NCBI RefSeq assembly: GCF_002160515.1
Contig: NZ_NFKS01000020.1
Coordinates: 1 to 54,353 of the forward strand
From: Anaeromassilibacillus sp. An172
Lineage (GTDB): Bacteria; Bacillota; Clostridia; Oscillospirales; Acutalibacteraceae
DNA: 54,353 nucleotides
Direction: 5' to 3'
Positions 40,290 through 49,835 of the stretch are shown here, piece after piece. The position numbers and the translations under genes were made by a program. The notes under the pieces were generated by a model. It was given only the letters and a program-made list of their open reading frames with translations. It was not told the DNA's origin and ran no database searches. Positions within the stretch are counted from its first letter, which is position 1. Each line of letters opens with the position of its first letter.

Positions 40290-41776
40290 AATCTAAATAT
40301 TATCTGCCGCACAATCTGAATGAAATAATCATTGGAGGAAGCGGCGCTGGAAAGTCATTCAGGAAAATTAAGCCGGACATCATGCAAATGTTCGGCTCTT
40401 ATGTTGTAACGGATCCGTCCGGTGAAATTTACCGTGACACGGCAAATTTCCTCAGAGATCATCACTACAACATAAAAGTATTGAATCTCATAGATATCGA
40501 AAAAGGTAATACATACAATCCCTTTCGATATATCAATGACGAACAAGACGTCCTCAACATTGCAGATTTATTCATAAAGAACACAGCAGGCAAAGACGAA
40601 AAAGAAGATATGTGGTCAAGTTCAGCAAAGAATTTGCTTGTCACATGTATGATGTATCTTTTTAAATCTGAAAACGAACAGAAATCTTTTGGTAAAGTTA
40701 TGAGAATGATAAGCACCATAAGGTTTGACAGCAACGGAAGAGTAGACCCGCTCTGTGAGTTCGCACAAAAGATGAACTATCACAAAATAGAACATCCCGG
40801 AGATGCTGTGTCAATTTACTGGGACTCACTTCAAAGCTCCCCTCCTGAAACATTCGGAAGTGTTGTTGCTACCCTTTCTACCCGACTAAGTCTTTGGGCA
40901 GTTTCTGCGGTAGATATTCTGACCGATGAGGATGAAATGGAATTAGAAACCATAGGTGAAGAAAAGACTATCGTTTATGTAATTATCCCTCCTGCCAGAC
41001 AAACCTACAAAGCTGTAGCAAATATCTTTTTTACGCAACTCTTTGAGGTTTTGACAAACACTGCAAATTTTAAGTATAAAGGAAAACTTCCATTGCTTGT
41101 TTCCTGTGAGATAGACGAATTTGCAAACATCGGAGAGATACCCAACTTTCAGGAAACATTGGCTGTTGTCAGAAAAAACAACATAAGAATATGCATAGCA
41201 TTGCAGGGACTTTCACAGCTGAAAGCTTTATACAAAAACAGCTGGGAAAGTATTATCGGTAATTGCAGTATCTTCACTTATCTTGGAACCAATGACTTAG
41301 ACACAAAAGAATATATAGTCAGACGTCTTGGAAAAATCACCGTAAGAGTTGATACAAAATCAAGTAATACGACAGGAGGCGGAACTGATTCCGAAAATTT
41401 CACAAGCAGAGATTTACTTATGTCCAATGAGTTGGCTAAAGCCATGAAGCTAACAGAAAAAAGCGGCGGTAATTGTATTGTTTTCGTTGATGAGTTTGAC
41501 CCTTTCTTTTTAAAGAAATTTGATACTCTTCACCATAAATATTACCGTCAGCTTAAAAGGGCTTCTCTTGATGAGGATTATGGAAATATTAACGCTCTGA
41601 AAATGTCTGCTTATTCAAAAAAGAGAGAAAAGGATAAAGAAGCATATATAGAGCTGTCTAAAAGGCTTAAAAAGAAGCAGGAAGAACAACAGGAGGAAGA
41701 GTATTATAAAAGCCTCAATTTACCTGATGATATTGAGGAATCTCCTATTGCGGATTTTGAAGAAGAAAATTACTGA
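40286..41776 (+). CDS. VirD4/TraG-type coupling ATPase, soluble part
   Basis: The 496-residue protein has Walker A GGSGAGKS at about 17-24, closer to the N-terminus than in complete VirD4 proteins. The usual coupling-protein segments follow: VVTDPSGEIYRDT, a Walker B region LLVSCEIDEFANIG (about 270-283), and IALQGLSQLKALY. The family feeds the relaxase-DNA complex into the type IV channel. The membrane part is in the preceding frame (39831-40289). The C-terminus is lysine/glutamate-rich coiled-coil. No own ribosome site is obvious, consistent with coupling or frameshifting from the upstream gene. Confidence 0.85.
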   Translation: MKSKYYLPHNLNEIIIGGSGAGKSFRKIKPDIMQMFGSYVVTDPSGEIYRDTANFLRDHHYNIKVLNLIDIEKGNTYNPFRYINDEQDVLNIADLFIKNTAGKDEKEDMWSSSAKNLLVTCMMYLFKSENEQKSFGKVMRMISTIRFDSNGRVDPLCEFAQKMNYHKIEHPGDAVSIYWDSLQSSPPETFGSVVATLSTRLSLWAVSAVDILTDEDEMELETIGEEKTIVYVIIPPARQTYKAVANIFFTQLFEVLTNTANFKYKGKLPLLVSCEIDEFANIGEIPNFQETLAVVRKNNIRICIALQGLSQLKALYKNSWESIIGNCSIFTYLGTNDLDTKEYIVRRLGKITVRVDTKSSNTTGGGTDSENFTSRDLLMSNELAKAMKLTEKSGGNCIVFVDEFDPFFLKKFDTLHHKYYRQLKRASLDEDYGNINALKMSAYSKKREKDKEAYIELSKRLKKKQEEQQEEEYYKSLNLPDDIEESPIADFEEENY

Positions 41777-41791
41777 AAAGAGGTGGTTTAA

Positions 41792-42790
41792 ATGTACGAC
41801 AACAATGAAGAATTTGCCGCCATAAAATCGGCGCTTAAAACACCGATAAACATATTGCAAAACTACGCAACAATAAGAAATGCCTTTCAGCGAAGCGAAC
41901 ATTCCAGACAAAAACAGCTTGCAAAAGCTCAGCAAAACATGGAGAGAGAATGTTTCAGAAACATAAGAAATTATGTCAATGAAAACGGCTTTGTATTTAC
42001 CGGTCAGCTGACTGATATAGCTATTTGCGGAGATGCAGGTATCCCGTTAAAAGCTTTGAATGTTTCTCCCAAAGAACTTAAAGACGCTGTACTGAGAACA
42101 TTCGGACAAGCTATGAATGACGGCTACATCTCAATTCAGGGCGATACAATAAAGCTTACCGAAAAAGGAAAAAGTCTTGTTATGCGTCAGGGATTTTTCG
42201 ATAACTTTGTGCATGCGCAAAAGACGAGAATTGAAGCTTTAAATCAGCAGTTTAACAGGAACTACAAATATGTAAAGCTCAACGGAACGGACGCCGACCT
42301 TGCGGCTTTTAAATACACCAAAAGCATTGACCTAACCGGAATATACAATAACCCCGGAAAAGAAAGGCTTCAGGCTGTAATGGATAATTTTAAACAGCTT
42401 GAGAAAAAAGGTCTTGTTGAGATACGAAATAATATTGTCTTTCCTAAAGAAAAAGCCATTGAAAAGTATCTTAGCAAACACCCTATACCGGATATGAAGC
42501 TTCATGATATTGATCTTAAAAAGAACTATCGAATGAAGAAAACATCAAATTCTGCTGTAAAAAAACATATCCACGGGAAATATAAAAAGGGCGATTTAAA
42601 AGTTGCTAAAGGAAAGGCTTCAAGCGCAGCTGTAAAGAAAACAACAGCAACAAAAGCTGTAAAGGACGGAGTTAAGAAAACAGCAGATACGGCGGTTAAT
42701 ACAGCCGCAAAGGTTGTTCCGGTTGGAGTAGTAATAAAGCTGTCAGGCTCAGTGCTTAACATGGCAAAGAAGTCTGTTGCAAGTAAATAA
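41792..42790 (+). CDS. Hypothetical ICE protein with basic Ala/Lys-rich C-terminus
   Basis: The 332-residue protein is soluble and helical in its first 240 residues, with winged-helix-like stretches (QAMNDGYISIQGDTIKLTEKGKSLV; MDNFKQLEKKGLVEI) that may be DNA-binding. The tail (about 250-332) is rich in Lys and Ala with TATKAVKDGVKKTAD repeats, ending in a weakly hydrophobic helix. No family recognised. It lies between the coupling protein and the secretion genes with an AAGAGGTGG site. Confidence 0.55.
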   Translation: MYDNNEEFAAIKSALKTPINILQNYATIRNAFQRSEHSRQKQLAKAQQNMERECFRNIRNYVNENGFVFTGQLTDIAICGDAGIPLKALNVSPKELKDAVLRTFGQAMNDGYISIQGDTIKLTEKGKSLVMRQGFFDNFVHAQKTRIEALNQQFNRNYKYVKLNGTDADLAAFKYTKSIDLTGIYNNPGKERLQAVMDNFKQLEKKGLVEIRNNIVFPKEKAIEKYLSKHPIPDMKLHDIDLKKNYRMKKTSNSAVKKHIHGKYKKGDLKVAKGKASSAAVKKTTATKAVKDGVKKTADTAVNTAAKVVPVGVVIKLSGSVLNMAKKSVASK

Positions 42791-42811
42791 ATAAAAATGG
42801 AGGAATTTAAA

Positions 42812-43159
42812 ATGAACAAGAAAAAAACAAACACAAAGACAATCAGAAGAACAAAGAAAATCGGTAAAATCATGACCTACATACTTATAGCGGTTATGAC
42901 TGTATTCTGTACATCTTTCGGTTATGTATCGGCTGCACCTGCCGGAGTTGATACAACGATGTTTACTAAACTTTTGGATATGGTACTTTGGGCAGCTCGT
43001 GCAATACTTATTGTTATGGTTATTGCAGGTATTGTAAAAACAGCCGAAGGACGTGTACAGGAACGACCTTCGGAAATGTATATGGGCTTAATTACCATGG
43101 TTGTTTGCGGTGTCATGTTCGCCATAACCTTTGCCGTTCCTGATTTGGTTAATTTTTAA
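42812..43159 (+). CDS. VirB2/TrbC-like small membrane protein (pilin-like)
   Basis: The 115-residue protein has a basic N-terminus, a signal-like hydrophobic helix (about 22-45) with a possible cleavage after SAAPA, then two membrane helices (about 60-82 and 92-112). This plan is that of VirB2/TrbC-like proteins that head many type IV secretion operons. ATG 42812 has GGAGG; an in-frame ATG at 42797 has none. Confidence 0.6.
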   Translation: MNKKKTNTKTIRRTKKIGKIMTYILIAVMTVFCTSFGYVSAAPAGVDTTMFTKLLDMVLWAARAILIVMVIAGIVKTAEGRVQERPSEMYMGLITMVVCGVMFAITFAVPDLVNF

Positions 43160-43188
43160 GTTATTAAAAACAAAAGAGAGGTTCTATC

Positions 43189-43590
43189 ATGAAAGAGAAA
43201 ATTAAAACAGCTATTGAAAAAAAGTCGAAAAAAATCACGGTATTTTCTTTAATACTTCCACTCACAGAATTATTACTTTTCTCAGGCATAATTTTTATGG
43301 TCACAATAAATCTTTTTGCTGTGACGGATATAAATTCGAAACTCAGCTCGAATGATAATATCGTTTATTTAAAAGAGCTTGTAACACATATATGTAAAAC
43401 AGGAGTGATATTCATTGAGGCAATAGCTTTTGTTCCTTACATAGTGAAATTACTCAATGATATCAAGTTAAAGAAAGAAAAAAAGATAAATGACATAATC
43501 GGAATTATATGCTCTAACATTGTTTTTGCTATCCTCATTATTTGTACAGCTTTTTTCTATCATCCTGCCATTGAGTTCTTTTTGACATAA
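43189..43590 (+). CDS. Membrane protein of the transfer operon
   Basis: The 133-residue protein has three likely membrane helices (about 20-45, 66-86 and 102-125) and a lysine-rich loop. No family recognised. An AGAGAGG site precedes the ATG, and its TAA overlaps the next ATG (TAATG). Confidence 0.5.
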   Translation: MKEKIKTAIEKKSKKITVFSLILPLTELLLFSGIIFMVTINLFAVTDINSKLSSNDNIVYLKELVTHICKTGVIFIEAIAFVPYIVKLLNDIKLKKEKKINDIIGIICSNIVFAILIICTAFFYHPAIEFFLT

Positions 43591-44003
43591 TGAGAAAAAG
43601 AAAAAACAGAGGATTTTCACCAAAAGAAAAATATCTGCTGATTGTTCCTGCTGCGGCAATTCTTGTTTTATCTGTTGGTATATCAGGAAATATTTTTAAT
43701 ATCAACGGGGACTACAAAACTGATATGCTTTTATGGCTGTATCCAAGAGCAATCAGTATTTTATTTGCGGTTATTTTGGGTATTCGCAATGTACTTAAAG
43801 GCATCAGAAAAAATAAATCTCATTGCTTAAGATTAGGAACTGCCGCCGGTTTTACATACACACTTACATTTTGTTCAACCTTTGCTATTCCTTTTCTGAT
43901 GAGTATTAAATGGGAAACTTTTATAACAGCTTTTAAAGTCATGTCGGTTTGTCTTTTGGTGTTAGGAAACATATTATTTTTAATCTATCTTAGAAAGCGG
44001 TGA
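43590..44003 (+). CDS. Membrane protein of the transfer operon
   Basis: The 137-residue protein has four likely membrane helices (about 17-35, 45-65, 78-100, 110-133) and a basic N-terminus. No family recognised. It is overlapped at both ends by neighbours (43590 and 44000-44003), so it is part of one translation-coupled operon. Confidence 0.5.
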   Translation: MRKRKNRGFSPKEKYLLIVPAAAILVLSVGISGNIFNINGDYKTDMLLWLYPRAISILFAVILGIRNVLKGIRKNKSHCLRLGTAAGFTYTLTFCSTFAIPFLMSIKWETFITAFKVMSVCLLVLGNILFLIYLRKR

Positions 44004-45100
44004 AAAAATTGAATGAAGAAACTCAGAAAACCATAAAATCAAGAAAAAGATGGATTTTGATTCTATGTATTGTTTTGCCGCTTATAGCGGTTTTTAAATT
44101 TGCAGCCATTGGTTTTGCGGAACCGGTTCCGGATGGCGCAAGGAAACAAAATGTACTTTATCAGGCAAGCGGAGCAACAACTGAAGGTACATCGGATTCA
44201 GGAGTTGTTTCTCCCAGCGGAAATACAGTAGAACCTGTTACAAATGAAGATGTGGCAAACAGACCAGGAAGCATGGCAGGCGAATTGATAATGACTATAA
44301 ACTATATGTGGAGTACTGTGGGACAGGTTATCAGAAATTTTGCCGCCGATAACTCAATGCTCATCGGTTTCAGTACTTCCGAAATGGAAAATTTCGCTGA
44401 AAATATGGCTTTCATTTTTCAAACAGTCGGATATTTCATTATCATTCTGGTTTTCTCTCTAAACATTATTGAGTATGGATTGAAATTTGAGTATTACGAT
44501 AAAAAAATGTACTTTAAAACCTTGGGATACATATTTCTCGGAAAATGCTGGGTAGACTTATCAATTAAAATTGTTCTTCTTATTTTCAGAATTTTCAATT
44601 CAATAGCTTATGTAATTTCAGACCCTGCTACTATGGAACTCCTCCCTCAGTACACGCCTGAAAAAGCTTGGTATTCATATATTCCGATAATCGGTGTTTT
44701 AATCGACCTGGTGGTAGCGATATTTGAGCTTATTCCGTTGTTTCTTACGCTGATTGTAGTATCAATAGTTATTATCTGTATATTTGTAAAACTCACAATC
44801 AGGTGTTTTGAAATGACCTGCCTTATAACTGTTGCACCTGCGTTTATGGCTTGCTTTGCCGGTGATGTTACAAAGAAATACGGTCAGCGATATATAGAAA
44901 CTGTTATATCAATAGGTCTTGACCTCGTCTTTATCGCTGTAGTCTATACGATAGGTCTGCAATGGCTGAATAAGCTTGCCGCCGAAAACTCCGGAGGATT
45001 TATGGAATTTGGGGAATATGTAACACGCATGGTTCTGATAGTTGCCATGGGTGTTGTAATTTGCAAACCTCCAAAGGTCTTGACCGGACTTGTGGGGTGA
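44000..45100 (+). CDS. VirB6/TrbL-like channel protein
   Basis: The 366-residue protein has a signal-like helix (about 20-40), a low-complexity outer segment (50-95: SGATTEGTSDSG) and five to six membrane helices (about 135-360). This polytopic form with an ETVISIGLDLVFIAVVYT stretch is typical of VirB6/TrbL-type proteins of Gram-positive systems, which build the inner channel. GTG 44000 overlaps the preceding TGA. The membrane half resembles that of the next protein, suggesting duplication. Confidence 0.7.
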   Translation: MKKLNEETQKTIKSRKRWILILCIVLPLIAVFKFAAIGFAEPVPDGARKQNVLYQASGATTEGTSDSGVVSPSGNTVEPVTNEDVANRPGSMAGELIMTINYMWSTVGQVIRNFAADNSMLIGFSTSEMENFAENMAFIFQTVGYFIIILVFSLNIIEYGLKFEYYDKKMYFKTLGYIFLGKCWVDLSIKIVLLIFRIFNSIAYVISDPATMELLPQYTPEKAWYSYIPIIGVLIDLVVAIFELIPLFLTLIVVSIVIICIFVKLTIRCFEMTCLITVAPAFMACFAGDVTKKYGQRYIETVISIGLDLVFIAVVYTIGLQWLNKLAAENSGGFMEFGEYVTRMVLIVAMGVVICKPPKVLTGLVG

Positions 45101-45106
45101 TGAATT

Positions 45107-46501
45107 TTGCAAAAACACAAAAAAGCTCTTTCAATTTTCATTTTATTTATTCTGATGATTTTATCTGCTGTCCCCGTTTTTGCTGTTGACAGCAGTGAGA
45201 ACACAAATCCAACGGAAACAACAGAAAACTCAGAACCTGACAAGCCTTTATATACACCAAGACTGACTGCACCTGACAGGTCAAACCCTTACTACTATTC
45301 AGATAATAATCCTTTTTTTGCAAGCGGATACGGTATGCCGAACTGTACAGCATATGCATGGGGACGAGCTTATGAAATATTAGGCTCTCCCCCTGCTTTA
45401 CCTACAAGCGACGCACGAAAATGGTACGAAAGAACTACCGCATACCCAAAGGGGCAAACCCCTGCTTTGGGCGCTGTTGCAGTATGGTGGAGCGATGTTT
45501 CAGGACACGTTGCTGTTGTTGAGAAAATCGAAAACGGCACTGTAACCTTTTCAAACTCCGCTTGGGGTGGTTCTACCTTTTATCTTACGACCGCACCTGC
45601 AGACGGTTCTGATAAGTTCTGCGGTAACCGTGCCGGCTGGACTTTTTTGGGATTTATTTACATAGCAAACTTTGGCGGCAGCGCCGTAGGAAGCATACAA
45701 GAGGTATCTCTAAACGATAAAATAGATGACCAGCTTAACGGCATAATCAACTATGTCAATGACCGGTGGACGGGCTTAGGCGCTGATATAGATAAAGCAA
45801 TCAGTATGGGTGATGCAATCGAACTAAGTCAGATACATAAAAATCTATTTCTTTTTCTGGCGAATTTCGTGATGGCTATCGTTTTTTCAATGTCGATAAT
45901 TGAAGATTTTACAATGGGAATAGAAATAAATTTTAACATTGTTTTAAATCTTATTGTTCCTTTGATGTATACAAAGGTCTTCGTTGATTTTTCATATACG
46001 GCAGTCAGCATAATAGTCGGATTTTTCGGTCAGTTTATGCATGGAGTCGGTGTTGGGTTTGATGAGGTTCTGACAAATTTTGAAACCAACTTCATATCAA
46101 CGGTAACTCCCGAAAATATATTTTTAGCATTTCTTAATTCGCTTCCGATTTATTTAGTCTGCCTGATAGCCTTTGGCGTTGCAATAGTTATGCTTATAAA
46201 AATTTATATCACCTCTCTCTCCCTGGCTTGTCTTATTCTTTTTGCACCACCCTTTTTTGCCTGTCTTGCAGGACGTCCCGGGAAACATATCTTTGAGAAC
46301 TACATAAGAGCATTGCTTTCAACCGGTCTTAATATTATTTACATGTTTATCGTTATCACTTTGGGTTCAATATGGCTTAACAATGTTTCCATAACATGGG
46401 GCAATACATGGTTTTTTGAAAACATTGTAAAAGCTGTAATCATTATGGCAATGGGATTTATGTTCATCAAGGCTCCAAGAGCTATTAAGAATTTGATTTA
46501 G
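45107..46501 (+). CDS. CHAP peptidoglycan hydrolase fused to a VirB6-like membrane domain
   Basis: The 464-residue protein has a signal peptide (about 5-27) and a short Thr/Glu-rich linker. A CHAP amidase/endopeptidase domain follows (about 50-190) with its catalytic Cys in GMPNCTAYAWG (about 79) and His in SGHVAVVE (about 134). A membrane half carries five or six helices (about 240-460). CHAP enzymes cut peptidoglycan so that the mating channel can cross the wall; usually they are separate VirB1-like proteins. Here the hydrolase is tethered to the channel itself. TTG 45107 is preceded by GGGGTGA. Confidence 0.8.
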   Translation: MQKHKKALSIFILFILMILSAVPVFAVDSSENTNPTETTENSEPDKPLYTPRLTAPDRSNPYYYSDNNPFFASGYGMPNCTAYAWGRAYEILGSPPALPTSDARKWYERTTAYPKGQTPALGAVAVWWSDVSGHVAVVEKIENGTVTFSNSAWGGSTFYLTTAPADGSDKFCGNRAGWTFLGFIYIANFGGSAVGSIQEVSLNDKIDDQLNGIINYVNDRWTGLGADIDKAISMGDAIELSQIHKNLFLFLANFVMAIVFSMSIIEDFTMGIEINFNIVLNLIVPLMYTKVFVDFSYTAVSIIVGFFGQFMHGVGVGFDEVLTNFETNFISTVTPENIFLAFLNSLPIYLVCLIAFGVAIVMLIKIYITSLSLACLILFAPPFFACLAGRPGKHIFENYIRALLSTGLNIIYMFIVITLGSIWLNNVSITWGNTWFFENIVKAVIIMAMGFMFIKAPRAIKNLI

Positions 46502-46515
46502 AAAGAAGGAAACAT

Positions 46516-46857
46516 ATGATAAAAGCACAGATATCCAAAAATGTTATAAAACGTAATCGAAACGGAAAAATGAACTTTGAAGCAAGAAGTCAAAGAAGCA
46601 AAATAATAATCTCAGCAGCTGTCAGCGCTGTATGCATGGTAATCACATACACAATGTTAAACAGCTTCTTATCATGGGATGTTTTAAGCTGGGTTTGTCT
46701 TGCAGAATTAACTGTATGCGTTTTTGCAATGGTCGTAAGAATAGACGGTATGAATATTTTTGAATTTTATTTTATAAGAATATTCGGAAAAAAAGATATA
46801 AGACTTTTTGATAAAAAATCTTTTTTGAATGACAGAGATAGGGGTGATAAAAAATGA
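46516..46857 (+). CDS. PrgI/VirB3-like membrane protein
   Basis: The 113-residue protein has a basic N-terminus, two closely spaced membrane helices (about 30-50 and 54-76) and a basic C-terminus. Its size, helix pair and position directly before the VirB4 gene are those of PrgI/VirB3 proteins. It overlaps virB4 by ATGA. The ribosome site is GAAAGAAGGAA. Confidence 0.7.
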   Translation: MIKAQISKNVIKRNRNGKMNFEARSQRSKIIISAAVSAVCMVITYTMLNSFLSWDVLSWVCLAELTVCVFAMVVRIDGMNIFEFYFIRIFGKKDIRLFDKKSFLNDRDRGDKK

Positions 46858-49265
46858 GTTTATTTTCTTTTTCCAACGATAAACCAAAACGTCAGTTTTT
46901 AAATATAAAATCAACCAAAATCCCGAAATCATCACAGGACACGTTGGCATTTATTGAGGCTTACGAAAACGGTATTTTCAGAACCGCAGAAAACACATAT
47001 TCATTGATATTTAAAATAGATAACATTGATTACCGCCTTCTGCGTGACCCTGAACAGAACAATATCTACAGGTTCTATCAGCAGTATTTAAATGCATTGC
47101 CATCTGAGGTTTGCTATCAGGAATTTTTAATGAACATACCGAAAAACTCAAGCAAACTCAGAAAAGCTATGATACCTGAGTATTCTCCGAAGAATAAGGA
47201 GGAAGCAGAGATATTCAAAAGCTATACCGAGCTTCAGGAATATTTTATAAAGGAATCGGAAAAATCCTCTGCAGAGAAAAAACTCATCGGGGTTCTTTCC
47301 TATACAGTTGAAGGAAAGATGGATAACGCTGAAGTTCTGTTGAAATACTATATAGAACTTCAAAGAAATCTACAGGAGATGGGAAGCAATGCAAGACAGC
47401 TTATGACTATGGAAGTTTTCGAGCTGCTCTACAGCTACTATCACCCATTCACCGCAGAGAATTTCTTTATTCCTCAAAAGATTGCAAGCCGTGGAAGTTC
47501 TCTCAAAGATTACATAGCCCCTTCATCTTTTGTATTTATGCCTACAGATGATTATTATAAAATGGGGTCAGCCTACTCAAGAATTTTTTATCTTTCCGTT
47601 TACCCCAATGAGTTGGCAGACAAGTTTATTTCTGACCTCCTGGACAACAGTTATCACATCTGCGTATCAAAGCACATTGTCCATGTTGACAAAGGCGATG
47701 CAATGACTCTAATCAAAAAAGAGATTTTTGACGTTGAAGAAAAAATTCAGAAGCGAATGAAAGATAACCATAAAGACGGCACAAACTTCATTCCGTTCAA
47801 ATATCGAGAACAATCAGAAGAGCTTAAAAATCTTCAAAATCAGCTTTCCTCAAATGATACCCAGCTCTTCGAGGTTTCCGTTCTTGTAGGTATTTCGGCT
47901 AAAACTCTTGAAGAACTTGACAGTCTTACCACATTTGTTTTGGGCAAAGCCAAAAACAATCAGGTTGTTTTGAAGCCTGCTTCTGCAAACCAAGAGAACG
48001 CAATGAACAGTCTTTTACCCTACGGAGTTAACCACCTTACAAGTAAAAGCAGAAGCAACGTAAGTACATTTCTTCTTTCTGATGCGGTGGGTGTGCTTAT
48101 TCCCTTTTCAGCACGAACCTATTTTGCAGAAAACGGTTTAAACTATGGCTTGAATGACGCTACAGGAGATGTTATTCTTCTTGACCGAACCGAAGAAATG
48201 AACTCAAACGGATTTATTTTGGGAACATCAGGTTCAGGAAAATCTCTGTTTTCAAAACTGGAAACCTTTGAAACTCACTTTAAACATCCTAAAGACTATG
48301 AGATTATCCTTGTTGACCCTGAAAAGGAGTATGTTCCCCTTGCCGATAAACTAAATGCTCAAGTGTTGAAACTGCGTCCCAACAGTCCTACAAAACTTAA
48401 TGTCTTTGACACTAACATAAATTATATAGAGTCAGACGGCGACGCTCTTACTATGAAATCAGAATTTATTATGACGATGGTAGAAACAGCAAAGGGACAG
48501 GTTTTGACAGCCGCCGAAAAATCAATGCTGGATAAGTGTGTTAAAGCCTCATACCACGAATTTATGCTCCACGACGGTGATGAAAAATATCTGCCTACAC
48601 TTACAACTCTCTATGAAATTTTAGGCGAACAGAAAGACACAACAGCTACAGACCTGCAAAAGATTCTTGAGTTGTATGTAACGGGAAGCTTTAACAATTT
48701 CGCAGGACACACAAATATCGAAAGCACCTCAAACAGAATAATCATAGATATATCCGATATGGGACAGCAGCTGAGAACTGTAGGACTTCAGGTTATTTTT
48801 GAATACCTGTGGCAGAGAGTTAGACAAAACCATCAAAAAGGAATACGAACCGTTATAATCAACGATGAAATTTCATCAATGTTCCTTGACGGCAATTATT
48901 ATGCCAACATTGACAGCTCGGGACAATTCTATCAGAAGATATTCAAACGTATCAGAAAATACGGAGGTTATGTTACTGGTATCACACAGAATATATCTCA
49001 GGTTCTCGACTCTCCGCAGGCGAGAACAATGCTTTCAAATGCAAGCTTTATCGTGCTTTTACAGCAGGCTGAAGATGATTTGGAAAGAATAAAGGATTTA
49101 TTTAAGCTTTCTCCGACTCATTTAAGTTGTATATCATCAGGAAAGGTAGGAACTGGAATTATAATCTGCGGCAAAAAGATTATTCCTTTTTCAAAGGCTC
49201 TGCCGCCTGTTATTATAAAGACAAATGCCCTGTATAAGCTTTGCTCCACAAAATTCAACGAATAA
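46854..49265 (+). CDS. virB4: VirB4-type secretion ATPase
   Basis: The 803-residue protein has the VirB4 N-terminal domain and a C-terminal ATPase with Walker A LGTSGSGKSLF (about 456-466), Walker B VIINDEISSMF (about 666-676) and a following GYVTGITQNISQVLDS segment typical of VirB4/TraE. It powers assembly of and transport through the conjugation channel. Length is normal. It is the strongest single marker that this is a conjugative, not only mobilizable, element. Confidence 0.9.
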   Translation: MSLFSFSNDKPKRQFLNIKSTKIPKSSQDTLAFIEAYENGIFRTAENTYSLIFKIDNIDYRLLRDPEQNNIYRFYQQYLNALPSEVCYQEFLMNIPKNSSKLRKAMIPEYSPKNKEEAEIFKSYTELQEYFIKESEKSSAEKKLIGVLSYTVEGKMDNAEVLLKYYIELQRNLQEMGSNARQLMTMEVFELLYSYYHPFTAENFFIPQKIASRGSSLKDYIAPSSFVFMPTDDYYKMGSAYSRIFYLSVYPNELADKFISDLLDNSYHICVSKHIVHVDKGDAMTLIKKEIFDVEEKIQKRMKDNHKDGTNFIPFKYREQSEELKNLQNQLSSNDTQLFEVSVLVGISAKTLEELDSLTTFVLGKAKNNQVVLKPASANQENAMNSLLPYGVNHLTSKSRSNVSTFLLSDAVGVLIPFSARTYFAENGLNYGLNDATGDVILLDRTEEMNSNGFILGTSGSGKSLFSKLETFETHFKHPKDYEIILVDPEKEYVPLADKLNAQVLKLRPNSPTKLNVFDTNINYIESDGDALTMKSEFIMTMVETAKGQVLTAAEKSMLDKCVKASYHEFMLHDGDEKYLPTLTTLYEILGEQKDTTATDLQKILELYVTGSFNNFAGHTNIESTSNRIIIDISDMGQQLRTVGLQVIFEYLWQRVRQNHQKGIRTVIINDEISSMFLDGNYYANIDSSGQFYQKIFKRIRKYGGYVTGITQNISQVLDSPQARTMLSNASFIVLLQQAEDDLERIKDLFKLSPTHLSCISSGKVGTGIIICGKKIIPFSKALPPVIIKTNALYKLCSTKFNE

Positions 49266-49277
49266 AAGGAGAATTAA

Positions 49278-49832
49278 ATGAAAGACGTTAACTTAAAGAA
49301 TTTAAAAACAACAGGAGTTTACACACATTCAAATAAAAAACCGAAAGAAAAGAAGCATGATATCATCAGAGAGAAAAAATCGTTCTCTCTGGGACGAAAA
49401 AAAGACATGATAATTTCCGATAGCTCACAGGAAAACAGCCGTGATCGTCATCAACAGATGAAAGAATATCTCCTGTATAACTTCCGTATATCGGGAATTC
49501 ATATTTATACTGTTGAAACACATCCTTTCAAAGCTAAACTTGTAATGGGCGAACCTCTTGACAATGAAGCTTTGATTATGAGTTATTACGCACATAACAA
49601 CACTGAGGTTTTTACTTCTGCACTTGGTATTCACTCTCCGGAAGTAAAAAGCCGAATGATAACACAAATGTACATAGAATCCGTTGACTTTCGCAGCTAT
49701 ATCGGAAAAGACTACCTTATCATTTACGACAGTAAGATTTTGGAGGCTTTCAGAAATCAAAAAGATATGTACATTCTTATGGAATACACCCACAAGTGTC
49801 TAACCGGTAAATTAAAAACAGGAAGGAGTTAA
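49278..49832 (+). CDS. Hypothetical transfer-operon protein
   Basis: The 184-residue soluble protein has a basic N-terminal third (KKPKEKKHDIIREKKSF) and a mixed alpha/beta rest (GIHIYTVETHPFKAKLVMG, YLIIYDSKILEAFRN). No motif recognised. Ribosome site AAAGGAG. It is placed between virB4 and the CpaE-like gene, with 3 bases to the next ATG. Confidence 0.5.
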   Translation: MKDVNLKNLKTTGVYTHSNKKPKEKKHDIIREKKSFSLGRKKDMIISDSSQENSRDRHQQMKEYLLYNFRISGIHIYTVETHPFKAKLVMGEPLDNEALIMSYYAHNNTEVFTSALGIHSPEVKSRMITQMYIESVDFRSYIGKDYLIIYDSKILEAFRNQKDMYILMEYTHKCLTGKLKTGRS

Positions 49833-49835
49833 GTA

